Notes: a model not told the origin generated them from the letters alone. DNA of 16,388 nucleotides from an uncultured Lachnospiraceae bacterium (GCA_947594085.1 CANQEB010000024.1:1-16388); one strand, 5' to 3'. Positions 7,070 to 14,077 are shown, counted from the first letter of the stretch. Translations and numbers: made by a program.

Positions 7070-7594
7070 TTGGCAAGATTGAATGTGGTGCTTTACGAGC
7101 CGGAGATTCCGGCGAACACGGGAAATATCGGCCGGACGTGTGTGGCGACCGGCACGCGGCTGCACCTGATCGAACCGCTGGGCTTTGTGCTGACGGAGAA
7201 AGCACTGAAGCGGGCGGGCCTGGATTACTGGCCGCAGCTCGATGTGACGCGCTACGCATGTTATGAGGAATTTCTGGAGCGCAATCCGGGCGCGAAGATT
7301 TATATGGCGACGACGAAGGGCCGTAGGGCCTACACAGAGGTTGCCTACGAGCCGGATTGTTATCTGATGTTTGGTAAGGAGAGTGCCGGTATTCCGGAGG
7401 AGATTCTGCGGGAACATCCGGACGAGGCAGTACGAATTCCGATGCTTCCGGGAACGCGCTCTCTGAACCTTGGGAATTCTGCAGCGATTATGCTCTATGA
7501 AGCATTGCGGCAAAACGGTTTTTCACAGATGCAGCTTACCGGCGAATTGACGCAGTATCGTTGGGATGCTGAAATCCCGGCGAAAACAGAATGA
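7070..7594 (+). CDS. trmL: tRNA (cytidine/uridine-34 2'-O)-methyltransferase TrmL
   Basis: A 174-residue SPOUT (alpha/beta knot) methyltransferase that methylates the ribose of wobble nucleotide 34 in certain leucine tRNAs with S-adenosylmethionine. The TTG at 7070 is taken as the start: GAGGA at 7054-7058 precedes it and the protein then opens with the expected ARLNVVLYEPEIPANTGNIGRTC. No in-frame ATG gives a complete N-terminus. Motif 2 is MFGKESAGIPEEIL and motif 3, which forms the knot and binds AdoMet, is RIPMLPGTRSLNLGNSAAIMLYEALRQ. Length is typical for TrmL (about 155-175) and there is no extra RNA-binding domain as in TrmH or RlmB. A 120-bp gap separates it from the aminotransferase and I see no convincing promoter there. 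Confidence 0.93.
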   Translation: MARLNVVLYEPEIPANTGNIGRTCVATGTRLHLIEPLGFVLTEKALKRAGLDYWPQLDVTRYACYEEFLERNPGAKIYMATTKGRRAYTEVAYEPDCYLMFGKESAGIPEEILREHPDEAVRIPMLPGTRSLNLGNSAAIMLYEALRQNGFSQMQLTGELTQYRWDAEIPAKTE

Positions 7595-7728
7595 GGCCGG
7601 TGGTTCGTCGGCAGAAAAGCGAAATTCAGATACTGAAAAGACCGTAAAAACTGTAAAAATTGAATTTAGGTTGGAGCAGGTGCTGAAGAGATTGCAAAAA
7701 ACAGCCAGAACCAGGAGGAATACAAGGT

Positions 7729-9216
7729 ATGGAACTTCCGCAGGAGTTTCTTGCACGCATGAAAAAGATGCTGGGGGATGAGTATGGAGAATTCCTTCGG
7801 ACATACGAGAAACCGAGACAGTTTGGCCTTCGCGTCAACACTCTGAAGATCGGCGTGGAGGAATTTGTGAAGCTTGCCCCGTTTCATCTGAGAAAGATCC
7901 CCTGGACTGACAATGGATTTTACTATGAGAGGAAGGATGACCCGGCGCGTCATCCTTTTTATTATGCGGGACTTTACTACCTGCAGGAGCCGAGCGCAAT
8001 GCTTCCGGCGCAGGTCTTGCCGGTCTCCCCGGGAGAACGCGTGCTTGATCTCTGTGCGGCTCCGGGAGGAAAGGCGACAGAGCTCGCGGCAAAGCTGAGA
8101 GGACAGGGCTTGCTGGTGGCGAATGAGATCAGTGCATCCCGCGCGAAGGCGCTGCTGAAAAACCTGGAGGTGTTTGGCGCAGGGAATACTTTCATAACGA
8201 ACACAAGCGCAAACCGCCTGGCAGAGCAATTCCCGGAGTACTTTGATAAAATACTGGTTGATGCCCCTTGCTCCGGTGAAGGTATGTTTCACAAGGATAT
8301 AGCTAATGCACGGGTATGGAGCATGGAGAAAGTGCACGACTGCGCCAGGACGCAGCGCGATCTTGTGACACAGGCTGTGAAGATGCTTCGCCCAGGTGGT
8401 ATGCTTTTGTACTCGACCTGTACGTTTGCGCTGGAGGAGAATGAGGGAACTGTCGGATATCTGCTGAAGCACTGCCCGGAGATGGAGCTTCAGGAGATTC
8501 CATGGCATTCGGGATTTTCACACGGTCGGGCCGACTATCTGTGCGATGAGGATGTCGCCGGGCAGACATTTGAACAATGCATCCGTATTTTTCCACATAA
8601 GGCGGATGGCGAGGGACATTTTCTGGCACTCTTGCGGAAAAATGCTCAACAGCTATCTGGAGGCACGCCGAGACGAGTGCAGCCGAACGGACTTGGCGGA
8701 GCGAAGGGCGCCACGGCGTCTGAGCGCACGTCAAGGCAATCGCGGTCTGGCAGGCTGGTGAGTGAGCAACGTTCCGGCAGACTTTCCGCTGATGAAGAAA
8801 AAGCGCTGCGCAGTTTTTTGCAGGATGTTTCAACAGGCTATTCGATCGAACAGATTGAAATACACAACGGGCAGGTCTATTATGTGCCGACTCCCATGCA
8901 GCTGAGCGGGAAAATTCCATTTTTGCGGAATGGCTTGTACCTGGGAGAAGTGCGGCACGGGCGCATGGAACCGTCTCAGGCGTTTGCCATGGCGCTTCAG
9001 CCCGAAACATATGCTTCCACAGTCGATTTTTCACAGAGTGACACGCGAGTATACCGCTATCTGCGAGGGGAGACGGTGGAAGTCGATGACCTGCCGCTCG
9101 GACGTGACAAGGGTTGGCAGTTGGTTTGCGTCTGCGGGTATCCACTGGGCTGGGGAAAACTGGTAAATGGGATACTCAAAAACAAATATCATCCAGGTTG
9201 GAGAATCCAGGTTTGA
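7729..9216 (+). CDS. RsmB/RsmF (NOL1/NOP2/Sun)-type RNA m5C methyltransferase
   Basis: The 495-residue product is predicted to make 5-methylcytosine in rRNA or tRNA with AdoMet. CCAGGAGG lies before the ATG at 7729. The N-terminal domain (1-90) has FGLRVNTLK and the entry LYYLQEPSAMLP. The Rossmann core carries motif I VLDLCAAPGGKATELA, motif IV DAPCSGEGMF (Cys181, needed for product release) and motif VI YSTCTF (Cys231, the nucleophile by analogy with RsmB). From about 305 to 352 there is an Arg/Ser/Gly-rich, probably disordered linker, followed by a C-terminal part resembling the RsmF B-domain and PUA-like region (GLYLGEVRHGRMEPSQAFAMAL). This layout is closer to RsmF/YebU (16S rRNA) than to RsmB, which has an N-terminal NusB domain absent here. 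The exact target base is not predictable from sequence. Confidence 0.9.
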   Translation: MELPQEFLARMKKMLGDEYGEFLRTYEKPRQFGLRVNTLKIGVEEFVKLAPFHLRKIPWTDNGFYYERKDDPARHPFYYAGLYYLQEPSAMLPAQVLPVSPGERVLDLCAAPGGKATELAAKLRGQGLLVANEISASRAKALLKNLEVFGAGNTFITNTSANRLAEQFPEYFDKILVDAPCSGEGMFHKDIANARVWSMEKVHDCARTQRDLVTQAVKMLRPGGMLLYSTCTFALEENEGTVGYLLKHCPEMELQEIPWHSGFSHGRADYLCDEDVAGQTFEQCIRIFPHKADGEGHFLALLRKNAQQLSGGTPRRVQPNGLGGAKGATASERTSRQSRSGRLVSEQRSGRLSADEEKALRSFLQDVSTGYSIEQIEIHNGQVYYVPTPMQLSGKIPFLRNGLYLGEVRHGRMEPSQAFAMALQPETYASTVDFSQSDTRVYRYLRGETVEVDDLPLGRDKGWQLVCVCGYPLGWGKLVNGILKNKYHPGWRIQV

Positions 9217-9278
9217 CAGACCGAGTTTGTCACAAAGCCATTGACCAAACCCAGCTGAGCCGGACAGTGAAAAATTGC

Positions 9279-9307
9279 TTGCAATATTATTAAGAGGAAG
9301 ATATAAT
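9279..9307 (+). promoter_or_regulatory. Sigma-A-type promoter for the SGNH-MBOAT operon
   Basis: A TTGCAA -35 box (9279-9284) and a consensus TATAAT -10 box (9302-9307) are separated by exactly 17 nt in an A/T-rich stretch. Transcription would begin near 9314, leaving a leader of about 40 nt before the start at 9355. Confidence 0.72.
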
Positions 9308-9354
9308 ATTTCTTTGCAGATGTATAAATGAATATGCTGCAAAGGAGAGAAGGA

Positions 9355-10401
9355 ATGAAGAAGAGATTTTGCCAGATTTTTGGCGTGGTTGTTTTTTTGG
9401 TGATTGGTATTTTTATCTTTGCCTGCATATCTGAGGTATTGCGTGCCAAAACCGCGTCAAACCAGGATACGGATATGATTCATTCCTTATATAAGCTGGA
9501 AGAGGACAGTATAGATGTGCTGGTGCTGGGCTCCAGCCTTGGGTATTCTTCCATTCAGCCAAATACGCTCTGGCATGACTACGGCATTACTTCTTTTTGC
9601 ATGTGCAGCCCCAGCCAGGCAGTGCCGACCTCCTATTATCTTTTGCTGGAGGCCCTCAAGTATCAGAAGCCCAAGGTTGTCGTTTTGGAGTCTTTTTGCA
9701 TGTATCTCGGGAAAAAGTATAGCAAGGAAGCACGGTTGCGCCAGGCCATTGATGGGGTGCGCCTGGGGAAGGTGAAGTACGAGGCGCTGAACGACCTCAA
9801 GTTTACAAATGAAAAAACAGGGCTGAAGGATCAGATGTCCTATTATATTCCGTTCCTCATGTACCATTCTCGGTGGAATGAACTTACCAATTATGATTTT
9901 CACCCGACGGGCCAGTATCTGAAGGGAAGTATTCACAGCTATGATGTGGCTCCTATAGAGGATCCGGGACTGTCCAAGATCAGGAAAAAGATTCCGAAGG
10001 TGTCACGGCGGTATCTCAACAAAATCAAGCAGACCTGTGACGAAAATGGGATTCAGTTGGTGGTCTATGCCGCTCCATTCGGAGTTTTGGAGGGTAATGT
10101 CGAGATGTATGAAAGATGGATAGGGGTAACCAACACCCTGGAAACCTATCTTGCAAAGAGAGATATTCCATTCCTGTATTACCAGAAAATACCAGAGGCA
10201 GGTATCGACTTTGCCACGGATTTTAGAAATGCAACCCATATGAATACGTATGGCGCGGTTAAACTGTCGCGTCATCTGGGGGCGTATCTCACACAGCAGT
10301 TCGATATGGAGGATCACAGGGAGGATCCTGCATATGAGTCCTGGAATAAGGACTATGAGAAGTATCGGAGTATTGCGGGGGAGAATGAGAAAAGTGCCTG
10401 A
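9355..10401 (+). CDS. Membrane-anchored SGNH/GDSL-like protein (DltD/AlgX-like) paired with MBOAT
   Basis: A 348-residue protein. The ATG at 9355 is preferred to an in-frame ATG at 9328 because AAGGAG at 9342-9347 fits only the former. Residues 1-24 form a signal anchor (MKKRFCQIFGVVVFLVIGIFIFACI), placing the rest outside the cell. Block I is VLVLGSSLGYSS, with Ser61 in the nucleophile position of GDS/GSS. The C-terminal block is DFRNATHMNTYGA (His295), where Asn292 occupies the position that is usually the Asp of the D-x-x-H pair. It is followed after 29 nt by an MBOAT acyltransferase. In DltB/DltD, AlgI/AlgJ/AlgX and PatA/PatB systems the MBOAT protein passes an acyl group across the membrane and the SGNH-like partner transfers it to a surface polymer. 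I infer the same division here; the polymer is unknown. Confidence 0.82.
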   Translation: MKKRFCQIFGVVVFLVIGIFIFACISEVLRAKTASNQDTDMIHSLYKLEEDSIDVLVLGSSLGYSSIQPNTLWHDYGITSFCMCSPSQAVPTSYYLLLEALKYQKPKVVVLESFCMYLGKKYSKEARLRQAIDGVRLGKVKYEALNDLKFTNEKTGLKDQMSYYIPFLMYHSRWNELTNYDFHPTGQYLKGSIHSYDVAPIEDPGLSKIRKKIPKVSRRYLNKIKQTCDENGIQLVVYAAPFGVLEGNVEMYERWIGVTNTLETYLAKRDIPFLYYQKIPEAGIDFATDFRNATHMNTYGAVKLSRHLGAYLTQQFDMEDHREDPAYESWNKDYEKYRSIAGENEKSA

Positions 10402-10430
10402 TTCTGATTTTGTAATGGAGGAAGCTACGT

Positions 10431-11927
10431 ATGCTGTTTAATTCACTGGAATTTCTGTTATTCTTTCCAGCAGTTTGCCTGTGCTACTTTATCATACCGC
10501 ATCGGGTGAGATACCTGTTTTTGCTGGCGTGCAGCTATTTCTTTTATATGTGCTGGAATCCGGAATACGCATTGCTGATGCTGACATCGACGGCTATCAC
10601 GTACGCGTCGGGTCTGTTGATCTCTTCCGCAGAGAAGATCGAGGACGAGAAAAGGCGCATTCGTCGCAAGAAGCTGTATGTGGCTCTCTCGTTTACCAGC
10701 AATCTGTTGATTCTGTTTTTCTTTAAATATTATGGTTTTGCTTCTCTGACAGCCACGCGCGTCCTGGGTAAGCTTGGAATCAATGTCTCGATACCGGCGT
10801 TTGATGTAATTCTGCCAGTAGGTATCTCATTCTATACATTCCAGGCACTCAGCTATACGATGGATGTGTATCGCAAGGAGATCTATGCGGAGAAGAATTT
10901 TTTCAAATATGCGCTGTTCGTCTCCTTTTTCCCTCAGCTTGTGGCAGGCCCTATCGAGCGATCCAAGAACCTGTTGATACAGATCAACGAGAAGCACAAA
11001 TTTGAGTTTGACCGCGTGCGCAGTGGACTGATTCAGATGCTGTACGGGTACTTTCAAAAGGTTGTGCTGTCGGAGTATCTCGGGATGGTTGTGGACTCCG
11101 TGTATAATACATACGCGGAACGCACGGGTTTTCAGCTCATAATTGCGACGGTGTGCTTTGCACTCCAGATCTACTGTGATTTTGGAAGCTATTCGAATAT
11201 CGCGATCGGGGCGGCGCGTGTCATGGGCTTCCGTCTCATGGAAAATTTCAATACTCCGTATTTCGCGACATCGGTGGCCGATTTCTGGAGGCGCTGGCAT
11301 ATTTCTCTCTCTACATGGTTCCGCGATTATCTCTATATTCCGCTCGGAGGCAACCGCAAGGGCAAGGTGCGCAAATGGTTCAACCTGATGGTGGTATTCG
11401 GAGTAAGTGGTCTGTGGCACGGTGCAAGCTGGCATTTTGTCGCCTGGGGTGTGATGAATGGAGCATACCAGGTCATTGGGGAATGGTTGAGACCGATTCG
11501 TGAGAAAGTGATGACGGTCTTCCATGTGGACAAGACGGCATTCAGCCATCGCTTTGGGCAGATCCTGGTGACGTTCGGGCTTGTCAATCTGAGCTGGATA
11601 TTCTTCCGGGCTGAGTCTTTCCGGCAGGGTTTGGATATCTTGAAGATTATGCTGGGCCGAGGAAGGAATTATTGGTTTACCTGGGGAAACAATCTGGACG
11701 CGATGGGGCTGACGATGGCGACGAGAAATCTTTTGTTGGTGTCGCTTTTGATTCTGTTTGTTGTCGACCTGTGCAAATATAACGGGATTAATCTGATCGA
11801 ATGGCTTACGAAGCAAGGGGTTTGGTTCCGCTGGCTCGTTTACTACGTGGCTATTTTTGGCATTCTCGTTTTCGGCGTATATGGTCCTGGTTATGATGCC
11901 AGTGCGTTCATTTATTTCCAGTTCTGA
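10431..11927 (+). CDS. MBOAT-family membrane O-acyltransferase (AlgI/PatA/DltB-like)
   Basis: The 498-residue protein is a polytopic membrane protein with about ten hydrophobic segments. GGAGG precedes the ATG at 10431 with about 9-nt spacing. Family landmarks: LFNSLEFLLFFPAVCLCYF at the N-terminus, ILPVGISFYTFQALSYTMDVYR, FFPQLVAGPIERS, FWRRWHISLSTWFRDYLYIPLGGNRKG, and GVSGLWHGASWHFVAWG with the invariant His330. The C-terminus keeps the NLSWIFFRAES segment. These are the marks of AlgI-type alginate/peptidoglycan O-acetyltransferases that move acetyl groups from cytosolic acetyl-CoA outward. The upstream SGNH-like protein is its probable extracellular partner, and both appear to be driven by the promoter at 9279-9307. 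No glycosyltransferase or dlt genes lie within the window, so the acceptor (cell-wall glycan, secreted polysaccharide or teichoic acid) stays open. No clear terminator is visible between its stop and the tRNA promoter. Confidence 0.93.
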   Translation: MLFNSLEFLLFFPAVCLCYFIIPHRVRYLFLLACSYFFYMCWNPEYALLMLTSTAITYASGLLISSAEKIEDEKRRIRRKKLYVALSFTSNLLILFFFKYYGFASLTATRVLGKLGINVSIPAFDVILPVGISFYTFQALSYTMDVYRKEIYAEKNFFKYALFVSFFPQLVAGPIERSKNLLIQINEKHKFEFDRVRSGLIQMLYGYFQKVVLSEYLGMVVDSVYNTYAERTGFQLIIATVCFALQIYCDFGSYSNIAIGAARVMGFRLMENFNTPYFATSVADFWRRWHISLSTWFRDYLYIPLGGNRKGKVRKWFNLMVVFGVSGLWHGASWHFVAWGVMNGAYQVIGEWLRPIREKVMTVFHVDKTAFSHRFGQILVTFGLVNLSWIFFRAESFRQGLDILKIMLGRGRNYWFTWGNNLDAMGLTMATRNLLLVSLLILFVVDLCKYNGINLIEWLTKQGVWFRWLVYYVAIFGILVFGVYGPGYDASAFIYFQF

Positions 11928-12022
11928 TTGTTTGTTACGGTCGAAGGCAGGAAGGCAAAGTTATCAGAAAATGCATGGAATTTGCGTGAAAAGAGAAAAA
12001 TTATAATAACAAAAAAATTTTC

Positions 12023-12051
12023 TTGATTTTTATGCCGGATGATGCTATGAT
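12023..12051 (+). promoter_or_regulatory. Promoter of tRNA-Pro
   Basis: TTGATT (12023-12028) and TATGAT (12046-12051) are separated by 17 nt. The expected start, near 12058, is 7 nt upstream of the mature tRNA 5' end. Confidence 0.72.
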
Positions 12052-12064
12052 AAACAAGCTGAAA

Positions 12065-12138
12065 CGATGCGTGGCTCAGTTTGGTAGAGCGCTGCGTTCG
12101 GGACGCAGAGGTCGCAGGTTCAAATCCTGTCGCATCGA
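12065..12138 (+). tRNA. tRNA-Pro, anticodon CGG
   Basis: A full cloverleaf can be drawn. The 7-bp acceptor stem pairs 12065-12071 (CGATGCG) with 12131-12137 (CGCATCG), and the discriminator A is 12138. The D stem is GCTC/GAGC (12074-12077, 12087-12090). The anticodon stem CTGCG/CGCAG (12092-12096, 12104-12108) holds the loop TTCGGGA with anticodon CGG at 12099-12101, reading proline codon CCG. The variable loop is AGGTC. The T stem GCAGG/CCTGT (one wobble) closes the loop TTCAAAT. No CCA is encoded, so CCA must be added after transcription. It is a single-gene unit with its own promoter and terminator. Confidence 0.97.
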
Positions 12139-12142
12139 TATG

Positions 12143-12170
12143 AAAGGTGCCGTTTTTCGGTGCCTTTTTT
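12143..12170 (+). terminator. Terminator of tRNA-Pro
   Basis: AAAGGTGCCG (12143-12152) pairs with CGGTGCCTTT (12158-12167), giving a 10-bp stem with two G-T wobbles, a T5 loop and a T tract through 12170. It starts 4 nt after the tRNA. Confidence 0.88.
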
Positions 12171-12250
12171 ATTGGAAAAATGGGCGATGCCTGCAGGCAC
12201 TTGCTCATAATAGTATATTTCGTGCGACATGAAATGGCAATGAAATACGG

Positions 12251-12279
12251 TTGATAATAGACAAATAGTGTGATACAGT
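12251..12279 (+). promoter_or_regulatory. Candidate promoter for a non-coding transcript
   Basis: TTGATA (12251-12256) and TACAGT (12274-12279) have a 17-nt spacer. The -10 box matches consensus at four of six positions. Predicted initiation at about 12286 falls 2-3 nt before the first strand of the stem described for the downstream RNA. No coding frame follows. Confidence 0.42.
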
Positions 12280-12285
12280 ACGTTT

Positions 12286-12442
12286 GATGGCTGCTTGATG
12301 TGGTGCTATAGTAAAGTATACAAGTTAATGCCGAAAAATCAATTTTATTCTAGTCAAGCAACGTTTTCGAATAAAATGATCAAGCAACCGCATTCTTCAT
12401 TTTTATACAGGGTTGTCGTTTTCTGCGGCAGCCCCATTTTTT
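12286..12442 (+). ncRNA. Candidate structured small RNA (about 157 nt), no known family recognised
   Basis: Within the long gap between tRNA-Pro and the foldase gene (12139-12603) I can draw a promoter, a foldable body and a terminator. P1 pairs 12288-12299 with 12379-12390 (12 positions, one C-A mismatch and one terminal G-T). P2 pairs 12342-12350 with 12369-12377 (9 perfect A/T-rich pairs) and closes an 18-nt loop. The loop contains TCAAGCAAC (12354-12362), an exact copy of the P1 right strand 12380-12388, so the left strand of P1 could pair with either copy. A terminator hairpin follows at 12410-12434. No ribosome binding site plus credible reading frame is present. It does not look like 6S RNA, tmRNA, SRP RNA or RNase P RNA. 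The structure is drawn by eye and the gene is inferred; chance pairing in A/T-rich DNA is possible. Confidence 0.33.
12410..12442 (+). terminator. Rho-independent terminator of the candidate RNA
   Basis: GGGTTGTCG (12410-12418) pairs with CGGCAGCCC (12426-12434), 9 bp with two wobbles and a TTTTCTG loop. Six T residues at 12437-12442 follow after CA. It lies upstream of the foldase promoter, so it must serve a transcript that begins earlier. Confidence 0.58.
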
Positions 12443-12474
12443 GCATTTGTTTTGGCGTCCGACAGAAAAAACTG

Positions 12475-12503
12475 TTGCGATATGCGAAAAAAACGATTAT
12501 AAT
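12475..12503 (+). promoter_or_regulatory. Promoter of the foldase lipoprotein gene
   Basis: TTGCGA (12475-12480) and a perfect TATAAT (12498-12503) have a 17-nt spacer. Transcription would start near 12510, giving a leader of about 94 nt before the start codon at 12604. Confidence 0.75.
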
Positions 12504-12537
12504 GTTTAAATGAGTTTACTACAGGGAGGCCTGAATA

Positions 12538-12567
12538 TTGGACAAGTCAAAGGGCCTGTCTGTTTGA
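12538..12567 (+). CDS. Possible 9-residue leader peptide in the foldase mRNA leader
   Basis: GGGAGG (12524-12529) stands 8 nt before a TTG that opens a nine-codon frame, MDKSKGLSV, ending in TGA at 12565-12567. The strong ribosome site has no other use in the leader. AGGCC at 12527-12531 can pair with GGCCT at 12553-12557, which would cover part of that site. No run of regulatory codons is seen, so this may be fortuitous. Confidence 0.22.
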   Translation: MDKSKGLSV

Positions 12568-12603
12568 GCCATGTTTATGGCGAGGATTGGAGGAAATCAT
12601 ATT

Positions 12604-13917
12604 ATGAGAAGAGTAATGAGAAGAGCAGCAGTGCTTGGGCTCTGCACAGGCCTTGTGTTGACTTCCCTGGCGGGCTGTTCTAAGAAGGACAAGATTAATA
12701 AGGAAGAGACAGCGATTACGGTAAATGACGATACAGTGTCTCTTGGAGTGTTGAATTTTGCCGTGCGCTATGATCAGGCAAGCCTTGAGGGCGCATATAT
12801 GTCGTTTGGAATAACGGACCCATTCAGCCAGGATCTGTTCGGGTCGGGTGAGACGCTTGGACAGATGGCGGTAGAGCAGGATGTTGAGACGCTGACTCAT
12901 GCGGTGTTGGCTGAGCAGAAGATGGAAGAGTACGGCGTGTCTGTCACAGACGATGACAAGGCAGCGATCACAGCGGCTGCGACAGCGTTTATCGAGTCAA
13001 ATGATGAGGAGACCCTTGAAGAGATCGGTGCGACACAGGAGATTGTGGAACGTTATCTGGAGCTGGAAATGATTCGGCATAGGATGGAGCCGAAGATGTC
13101 CGCAGATGTAGATACGGAGGTTTCCGACGAGGAGGCGGCACAGAGAAGAATCGAGTACGTTCTTTTTACCCCGGTGACAGAGGAAGAATCGGAGACTGAG
13201 ATCGAATCTGAGATCACACCTGCGGAGACGGAGCAGGTAGCGGAGACCGAGGAGAGCGAGTCTTCGCAGGAAGAGGCCGCTCTAGTGAAGGAAGATCTGC
13301 CGTTGACAACGGCTGCTGATGAGACAGAAGCTGCCGAGACTGAGGCAGAGACAACTGCTGCTGAGACGGAAACGGAGACGGAGACAGAGGATCCGGAGAG
13401 AGCGGAAGCTATGGCGAAGGCTCTTGCCCAGGCGGAGGAATTCCTTGCCAGGGTACAGGCAGGTGAGGAGTTCAAGACGGCAGCCGAAGAGATTGGAAAG
13501 ACCGCAAGTGAGATCACGTTTGGCTCTGATTATTATACAGAGGCGCTGGTGGAAGCCACAGACGGTTTGGCAGACGGCACTTTGGTAGAGACCCCGGTCA
13601 AGACAGACAGTGGCTACTATGTTGTTCGACTGATCTCACAGCTTGATCGCGAGGCGACAGACGCGGAGAAAGAAGAGATTGTTGAGCAGAGAAAGTCGGA
13701 TCGTATTTCAGAGCTCTATGATGAATGGGCTGAATCTGGTGAGATCACGCAAAATGAAGAGGCGATCAGCCAGATCGTATTCGACTATTCTCTGATGACA
13801 CCAGTTGAACCAGAGACCGAGGCAGAGACAGGGACGACGCCGGCCGAGGAAGCGGCTGCGGTTCCGGTTGAGACAGAGACAGATGTGACGCCAGCCGAGA
13901 CAGAGGCCGAGGGATAG
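12604..13917 (+). CDS. PrsA/SurA-like peptidyl-prolyl isomerase-type foldase lipoprotein with acidic insert
   Basis: The product is a 437-residue lipoprotein. The ATG at 12604 follows GGAGGA (12589-12594) by 9 nt; an in-frame ATG at 12571 has no ribosome site. The signal peptide MRRVMRRAAVLGLCTGLVLTSLAGC ends in a lipobox LAGC with the lipidated Cys25. Residues about 35-180 are SurA_N/PrsA-like helical sequence (ITVNDDTVSLGVLNFAVRYDQ). A parvulin-like region starts at about 182 (RIEYVLFTPV), is interrupted by a Glu/Thr/Ser/Ala-rich segment at about 192-262, and resumes at 263-345 (AEEFLARVQAGEEFKTAAEE... GYYVVRLIS). An acidic tail spans 400-437. The family folds exported proteins on the outer face of the membrane. 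The first parvulin strand lacks the usual HIL histidine, so isomerase activity is doubtful and a chaperone-only role is possible. Confidence 0.85.
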   Translation: MRRVMRRAAVLGLCTGLVLTSLAGCSKKDKINKEETAITVNDDTVSLGVLNFAVRYDQASLEGAYMSFGITDPFSQDLFGSGETLGQMAVEQDVETLTHAVLAEQKMEEYGVSVTDDDKAAITAAATAFIESNDEETLEEIGATQEIVERYLELEMIRHRMEPKMSADVDTEVSDEEAAQRRIEYVLFTPVTEEESETEIESEITPAETEQVAETEESESSQEEAALVKEDLPLTTAADETEAAETEAETTAAETETETETEDPERAEAMAKALAQAEEFLARVQAGEEFKTAAEEIGKTASEITFGSDYYTEALVEATDGLADGTLVETPVKTDSGYYVVRLISQLDREATDAEKEEIVEQRKSDRISELYDEWAESGEITQNEEAISQIVFDYSLMTPVEPETEAETGTTPAEEAAAVPVETETDVTPAETEAEG

Positions 13918-13977
13918 ATGGATATCATCTCGGTTGAAGCTGAGGCGTAAGGCGGATAGGCATTTCAGAAATTTGAG

Positions 13978-14042
13978 GCAGGAGGGTTTTTGCGGGAACG
14001 TCGCGAGACGGTGTTGACACCCGCAGAGATCCTCCTGCTTTT
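13978..14042 (+). terminator. Large nested hairpin, probable terminator after the foldase gene
   Basis: The outer stem GCAGGAGG (13978-13985) pairs with CCTCCTGC (14031-14038) and is followed by TTTT. Inside it TGCGGG (13991-13996) pairs with CCCGCA (14020-14025), and inside that CGTC/GACG (13999-14002, 14007-14010) closes a GCGA tetraloop. Three nested perfect stems make this far more elaborate than a minimal terminator. Confidence 0.68.
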
Positions 14043-14077
14043 GCATGAATGGGCGCATGAATTGACCGCTTTTTCAG

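Noticed and set aside
7666..8508. 280-residue minus-strand open frame opposite the m5C methyltransferase
   Set aside because: The plus-strand frame has all motifs of a methyltransferase; the antisense frame has a Cys/His/Arg/Leu-rich composition typical of a shadow.
9210..9250. GGTTTG/CAAACC hairpin as terminator of the m5C methyltransferase gene
   Set aside because: Only 6 bp with a loop of about 29 nt and no T tract.
12065..12138. tRNA-Pro as an integration site for a mobile element
   Set aside because: No integrase gene and no repeated 3' tRNA segment is found in the window; the downstream genes are housekeeping.
12295..12513. 72-codon plus-strand open frame in the tRNA-foldase gap
   Set aside because: No ribosome binding site, it runs through the terminator hairpin and the -35/-10 boxes of the foldase promoter, and its composition is not protein-like.
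13053..13517. Long minus-strand open frame rich in Ser/Val opposite the foldase gene
   Set aside because: It mirrors the Glu/Thr repeat of the real gene in the antisense direction. It has no ribosome site and no family resemblance.
14062..14067. TTGACC as the -35 box for aroK
   Set aside because: It is 33 nt from the TATACT box. TTGCCC at 14078 has the correct 17-nt spacing.
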